From NCBI GenBank assembly GCA_030141605.1, contig JAQGDQ010000540.1:62001-126000 (forward strand): DNA of 64,000 nucleotides, written 5' to 3'. The notes under the pieces are model-generated. The model worked only from the letters and a program-made list of their open reading frames with translations, had not been told where the DNA came from and did no database searches. This stretch comes from Tubiluchus corallicola (taxonomy: Eukaryota > Priapulida > Priapulimorpha > Priapulimorphida > Tubiluchidae). Below, piece by piece: positions 59,018 to 64,000 of this stretch (the stretch's first letter is position 1; every line of letters begins with the position of its first letter). The translations under genes and the position numbers were made by a program.

Positions 59018-59434
59018 CCAACAGACATTGAATGAAGTTTTTTAACGCATTATTGTGTTTATATAAAGAATTCATACTTATTAAAGAAACTAAATTAAAT
59101 AACTTACCTTTTTCTGGCAAATTTCGAATTCGTGCATTGCCGTAAAGATTGCCATGTTACGCATCTTTGGTGCGAATGAGCGAGAATGACGTACGATGTA
59201 CAGAAAGCGTCTTTGGTTGCCGAGCTTTGGTGACCTCGTGACTGTACTCCTAAAGTCATTCGTCTCGCGCAACAAAAAATGGCTGTTCTTGATTTAATAC
59301 TGCTAACAATAAAGTAATAAAAATCAAAAGAAACAAGTTTTATAGTAAGTTTATAATAAAATAAATTGAATTGTCGTAATGAGAGTAGAATTTTAAGTTG
59401 TGAAAGCTTATATTATAGTGAGAGTTTAGTTCGA
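59018..59434 (-). repeat. Dispersed ~430-bp repeat, copy B (inverted)
   Basis: Reverse complement of the copy at 9095-9527. It lies 137 bp upstream of the BPNT1-like start codon and faces away from it. On the minus strand its core encodes MAIFTAMHEFEICQKK before a consensus donor at about 59101-59106, paralleling copy A. Confidence 0.7.
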
Positions 59435-59570
59435 CTTTTAGTAAAAAAAACTTATTTTTTGCTAGGGCATTTGCATCTATCAGATGGCTTAAATTGATAG
59501 ATCTTCAACGGAGGTGAAATTTTGGAACCTATAAACTAGCAAACGCATAAACAATAGACTGTAAACAATC

Positions 59571-60473
59571 ATGGTTCCAGTTAACCACCCTGTTCTGCTC
59601 CGTATGATCCGAGCATCTGTGGTTGCTGCCAACCATGCTGGCAACATCATTAAAAATGTCTTGAGAAATGGAAATCTGGCCATTGTTGAAAAGGGACATA
59701 ACGGTCCACAGACTGAAGCTGACAGATTGTCTCAATATGCCATTGTTTCTTACCTTTCTAAGAACTTTCCCAGATGTGAAATAAAAGCCGAGGAAGTTGT
59801 AGACTCCATATCTGTAAGACTGCCTGAACCGATTATCTTAAATGCTTCTGAATCTGAACTTATTAACATTGCGTGTCCAAAATACTTGCAAAACGTTACT
59901 GAAAAAAATATTGTCGTCTGGGTGGACCCTCTGGATGGCACTGCAGAACTGGTTAAAGGATCGTTAGACTGTGCGACTGTGTTAATTGGATTATCTGTAG
60001 ATGGTGTTGCAATTGCTGGCGTTATTCACCAACCATTTTACAAATCGAGCAGATCAGGCCGAACAGTTTGGGGTCTTATTGGCTATGGCGCTCATGGTAT
60101 TAAGGCAGTTAGTCCTCCCGAGGACAGAACAATAATCACTACTACTAGATTACAGGCCAGCAAAAGCGTCCAAAACGCCGTTGATGCTACTGCTGCAGAT
60201 GAGGTCTTATACACTGGTGGTTGTGGTAATAAAGTACTGATGGTTATTGAAGGTCAAGCTCACGCTTATGTGTTTGCGAGTGATGGATTAAAGAAATGGG
60301 ATACTTGCGCTCCTGAAGCTGTGCTACATTCAGTAGGTGGACGCCTCACTGATGTTCACGGTAAACAGATAACGTACCGCAATGATGAGAGTGCATTAGT
60401 CTCCAGTGGAATTCTGGCCACATACAAAAACCATTCTTGCTACTTGAGTAAAATTTCACCTATGCGAGGCTAA
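59571..60473 (+). CDS. BPNT1: BPNT1-like 3'(2'),5'-bisphosphate nucleotidase, intronless
   Basis: 300 codons in one exon, about the usual length for BPNT1 (just over 300). The enzyme class removes the 3'-phosphate from adenosine 3',5'-bisphosphate, a by-product of sulfotransfer, in the cytosol, using Mg2+. It is Li+-sensitive. Metal-site motifs of the inositol-monophosphatase superfamily are present: Asp51 in QTEADR, Glu74-Glu75 in IKAEEV, Asp119/Asp122 in WVDPLDGT, and Asp244 in KWDTCAPEA. The family-typical GEE reads AEE here, and the residue after DGT is Ala instead of Lys. GGCGNK and AYVFAS are also typical. The absence of introns in a region of many-exon genes suggests a retrocopy that has kept an intact frame. 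It may be the functional gene or an additional paralogue. Confidence 0.88.
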   Translation: MVPVNHPVLLRMIRASVVAANHAGNIIKNVLRNGNLAIVEKGHNGPQTEADRLSQYAIVSYLSKNFPRCEIKAEEVVDSISVRLPEPIILNASESELINIACPKYLQNVTEKNIVVWVDPLDGTAELVKGSLDCATVLIGLSVDGVAIAGVIHQPFYKSSRSGRTVWGLIGYGAHGIKAVSPPEDRTIITTTRLQASKSVQNAVDATAADEVLYTGGCGNKVLMVIEGQAHAYVFASDGLKKWDTCAPEAVLHSVGGRLTDVHGKQITYRNDESALVSSGILATYKNHSCYLSKISPMRG

Positions 60474-60654
60474 GGTTGAGGTGAACAACAGAAGTTGACC
60501 TATTATCATAATTATGTCTGGCACGTGATTTATGTTAAAAATCACTTATTGAGTTTTTTTGCCATGTTTTACGGTCTTCTGGCTGCTAGGTGACCATAAA
60601 TTATATTGGTCTTTCGCCAACTGGTCTCAGTACAAATATAGTAAAATGTGTATG

Positions 60655-60660
60655 AATAAA
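60655..60660 (+). terminator. Poly(A) signal of the BPNT1-like gene
   Basis: AATAAA about 180 bp after the stop codon. Confidence 0.55.
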
Positions 60661-60737
60661 TATTGTATAATGTATATGAAATGAGACCAATGAACTCTAA
60701 ATCTAATATAACCTAATCCTGGTTATGAATGTATATC

Positions 60738-62708
60738 ACTTTACCAGTGCACAAATCGTCAGTGGTACAGCTTGCCATTGGTACATTTTGCCAGTGGTAC
60801 ACTTCGCCAGCGGAATGTTTTGCCAATGCACATTTAGCCAGGGGTATGCTTCACAAGTAAAATTTCTATGCTTTATTAGAACCTTAAAAATTTCTTTTAG
60901 CAAAACGTTTCAGTTCGCCAATGAAAATTTCTCTGTAATGTTATTATAAATCATTTAACAAAGTCTTGAAGTTTTGATTGCAATGGTGTGGCTGCATTAT
61001 TCCGGAAAGTCATTGAGAGACACTAATTAGACAGGAGTTTTTCGTACCTTTCTTTACAATGATTGTAAAACATTAACAGTAGGGTCCCTACTATTTTGTT
61101 ATTGTTGTTTGCTGAAAGACCGCTGTTTTTTATCATGTCCTGTACAATGCTCGCTCTGCAAATTGAAATAATAATAATACTGACACATCTATAAAAGCAA
61201 AAATAATTTACAAACGTGTTTTATTGTCACAGGAAGTTACACACTCCAACACTCCTAAAATTTAATCCTCAAGTCTATTGTAATAACAACTTTACTGTTT
61301 CTATAAAGTGCAGTATAAGACTCCTATGCCTTTCAAAAACCATTTGTCACGCCTAAATGCTATGTAAAAGTTGGAATTCCATCTAATTACAAGACTCTGC
61401 AGTTCCAAGCAAGTAAGCCTTGACAAGTTTTCCTTATTCCATTTCACTAATGGGTGATCCTTTGACTGCTTTTAAAGTGTGGAATGTGGTTCTTCGATTA
61501 GTAATTCTTTGCCTGTGGTATGCCTTTGACTAGTTTCCGTTTTGTAAATTAGAATTTTTGTTTGTTTTGATAGCTGTCCTCTGATTTGTCGAAGTACTTT
61601 AGCTGGTGCTAATTTTTATTACAATAATTGGTAAGTTATACGTTTATGCGTTTTTTATACATTTTACTATTAGTGGCGAAAAGACACAAAAGTAGTCGAG
61701 TGCAGCTGCTGTGCGAATAGAATATTACGTCATTGACTGGTGGTCCTCAGACTGCCCAAGTTGTTAAATATAAATGACACGCATGCTGGTCTTATTAGTA
61801 TTATTAGAATTTTACTTCAGTTCGGGTGACCACAAAAAGCAAATATTTACAAGATAAAATGAAAACTATGTTCATTAAGAACTAAAGTAATAAAAGTGTA
61901 TATAACTTCATAAAAATTAGGACTAAAGTGACTGCAGTGAAGTGACCTTTCATATAAACTTTAGCCTTAATGCAAGCCAATCAACAGCAGCAACCTGGTA
62001 ACGAACGTGTCTACAAATCATTCGCGATTTAATCTTGTTAGACTACATTATAGGTAACCGGAAATAATGGACTGACATTTCTTAGATATATAGATCCTGT
62101 CTTATTACCATTACTGATTTTTATTTCAGTCCAGGTAACCTAAAAAGCAAATATTTACAACTCTTACCTCGCAAGTAATTATACACTTTTCAGATACGAT
62201 ATTATCAATAACTGCTTCGCTTTAAATGCCAAATAACATTCAAAATGATTGATTGCTGACAAAACGTGAAACACTGATATGTGTCATATTAATGCCTACA
62301 ACAAAGGTAATAAATACACTGGCTGAGCTGAAACATTTTGTTTAAAAATGTAGTAACGCAGCAGAGAAATTTTGCTGGCAAATGTACTGTTGACAGACTG
62401 AATCATTTTGTTACAGGAATTAGGTGATACATGTACTATAACACAGAAATTTTACTGTCAAAATGTACTACTGGCGAGGTGTCCACTGGCAAAATGAAAT
62501 ATATTGTTAAAGGATAAGTTGGTAATAACATAGCAGAGAAATTTTACAGGCGAACTGTACACTGGCGAACTATATTAATGGCGAATTGCGCCACCAGTGA
62601 AGCGAAATTTATCACTGGAAAACCATAGTGCTCGCGAAGTGCACGACTAAGTAAATGGACCACTGGCGAACTGCACTACTAAGGCGAAATGTCAACTAGT
62701 GAAATAAT
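60738..62708. mobile_element. Foldback-like structure with repeat-built inverted arms
   Basis: The left arm (about 60738-60960) is a run of degenerate units such as TTGCCAGTGGTACACTTCGCCAG. The right arm (about 62310-62708) holds the inverse, such as CCACTGGCGAACTGCAC. The match continues inward: AAAATTTCTCTGTAATGTTATTA on the left pairs with the complement of TAATAACATAGCAGAGAAATTTT on the right. Long inverted arms built of short tandem repeats around a non-coding middle are the layout of foldback elements. No transposase and no clear target duplication were found, so the outer limits are approximate. Confidence 0.6.
61788..62163 (+). repeat. 65-bp direct repeat pair inside the foldback structure
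   Basis: The stretches at 61788-61856 and 62098-62162 share GTCTTATTA, TTTCAGT and AAAAAGCAAATATTTACAA in the same order, about 308 bp apart. Confidence 0.75.
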
Positions 62709-64000
62709 AAGATCATTGCCAAATATTTCAGAAAAAATTTTGCCGAATTATGCGTGACATATAAAATGACTGTGTACATTGTAATTTTGTATAAAAATAA
62801 TTTAGTAATGTAAATAGAACCGCTACACATGACTCCGATCGTACTTTTAGGAAAATGGTGTCATAATGCTCGTTTAAGCTCTAACAAGAACTTCGGCCAA
62901 CAGCCAAATGGAGAAAGTTGAAGAGCAATGGTCTGTGTAGTTGACCACCACGACAAAAAATTATTGGTTCATGATATATGCCTAGTTAATTACAGTTGTT
63001 CATCCACCTATACGTTTATTTTGAAACGATGACTAATTTAAAATGGAAAGTTTTTGTCTGCCTTTGTAAGTCGATTTTATTTCTTTGAAATAATAAGCAT
63101 AAACATCAAAATTTAATTGTATATGAGTGCAACACAAACAAACCATGGTTCAACAGTAGAATTTTTTAGTTTAACAGAATTTATAAATAACCATTTTTGC
63201 AGTAGTCCATTGAAGAAGAAAAGTCTAAGGACGACACGTAAGGTAATATCTTGTCCAGACCTTCGAAGGGCTGTAATACAAAATACAAAAAATCAAATAA
63301 ATTGCTTTGTATGTTATGCTTAGTTGTGGCGAAAGCTGTTTTATTTCATACTGCACTTATTTTTCCATCACAATAATAAGTGATTAACCTTATATGTATG
63401 ACAACAAATAAACTTGATCTGGATAGAAATGGAAAGATTCTTACCCAACAATTACGTAAACAGTTTGATGTAACAATTAAGTAATTAATCAATGCTTATT
63501 AGTTATTAAGTGAACGGGGCAGAGAAAAAAGCGGCATTACGTTTATTTAAGTTTATTGCTATAAAAACATTCATACAAACAATACCGATTTTACATATAT
63601 TCGGTATTGTATTGTATAAATAATATAAATGGAAATAAAAGTTGAAATGAATGTGTTAGTAAGCATAAAAATACAGTCTAAAAAACTTTTTTACATCATT
63701 CTCATAATATAATTGTGGCTGGCCACGAAGTCATTACACGAAGCTAATTTCCCTAAAATAAATGAAAGAACATTCTAATATTAAAGGTAAAAAAATTGCA
63801 CAATAAAAGTTTTTAGCGGTATAAAAATATTAAAATATAATTTCCGTTTTCTTTTTAAAGCACAACCGCGATTTAGTTTCCTTTACATCCTATTCACATT
63901 GTTTAGAAAAATGAATTTATAGACTAGTCACTTATTCCTTATACTCATGAGGCCCACCTGCATTGTCCATCAATGCAATGTTCTACGTCAATCATTCCTT
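62709..64000. other. Right end of the window, no recognised gene
   Basis: AT-rich. A possible tiny exon (63203-63242) has a good acceptor and a GTAATA donor but no supporting homology, so it is not called. Confidence 0.35.

Noticed and set aside
63203-63242. Possible 40-bp exon with TTTTTGCAG acceptor and GTAATA donor
   Set aside because: Too short, frame undefined, and no partner exons in the window.

Overview
This is animal nuclear DNA. It is AT-rich, and every gene is broken by GT-AG introns or lies between degenerate transposable elements. The genes (an SLC6 transporter, a CD20/MS4A-like four-pass protein and a BPNT1-type phosphatase) together with the Ty3/gypsy, LINE, hAT and pogo-type remnants suggest a marine invertebrate. 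A tunicate-like chordate is plausible, but the sequence does not prove it. One assembly gap of 100 N lies at 18519-18618.

Layout. 0.7-0.95 kb: a short open exon of an unrecognised gene, followed by poly(A) signals. 3.0-16.3 kb, plus strand: a complete 15-exon SLC6 Na+/Cl- coupled amino-acid transporter of 718 residues. Its introns hold an hAT-type MITE with an 8-bp target duplication, an antisense LINE reverse-transcriptase fragment, several tandem repeats and one copy of a 430-bp dispersed repeat. 18.6-31.2 kb: three almost identical tandem copies of a 4206-bp unit abutting the gap. Each unit is a mosaic of a dispersed repeat, a LINE endonuclease fragment and a Ty3/gypsy integrase tail, with an hAT transposon inserted in that tail. 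Only the third unit keeps the whole hAT element (29103-31446) with both terminal inverted repeats and its target-site duplication. 31.7-36.35 kb: a second, decayed Ty3/gypsy element with gag, protease, RT, RNase H and integrase remnants and a probable 3' LTR. 37.6-39.75 kb: two pogo/Tigger-like MITEs and a second copy of the dispersed repeat.

40.2-55.8 kb, plus strand: the most interesting locus. One proline-rich 5' exon ends in a phase-0 splice donor. It is followed by six tandem copies of a terminal exon encoding a CD20/MS4A-like four-pass domain. Two copies are intact (44244-44849 and 49382-49990), one is open except for a single TAA (55228-55839), and three are decayed. None has its own copy of the first exon in this window, so the arrangement looks like an expanding and decaying set of alternative last exons.

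57-63 kb: an (ATT)n microsatellite, a degenerate minisatellite, the second (inverted) copy of the 430-bp repeat, an intronless BPNT1-like gene (59571-60473), and a foldback-type structure whose inverted arms are built from a short CCACTGGC-like repeat. The last 1.3 kb show nothing I can name.

All splice sites and family assignments were read by eye. No alignment, search or expression data were available.
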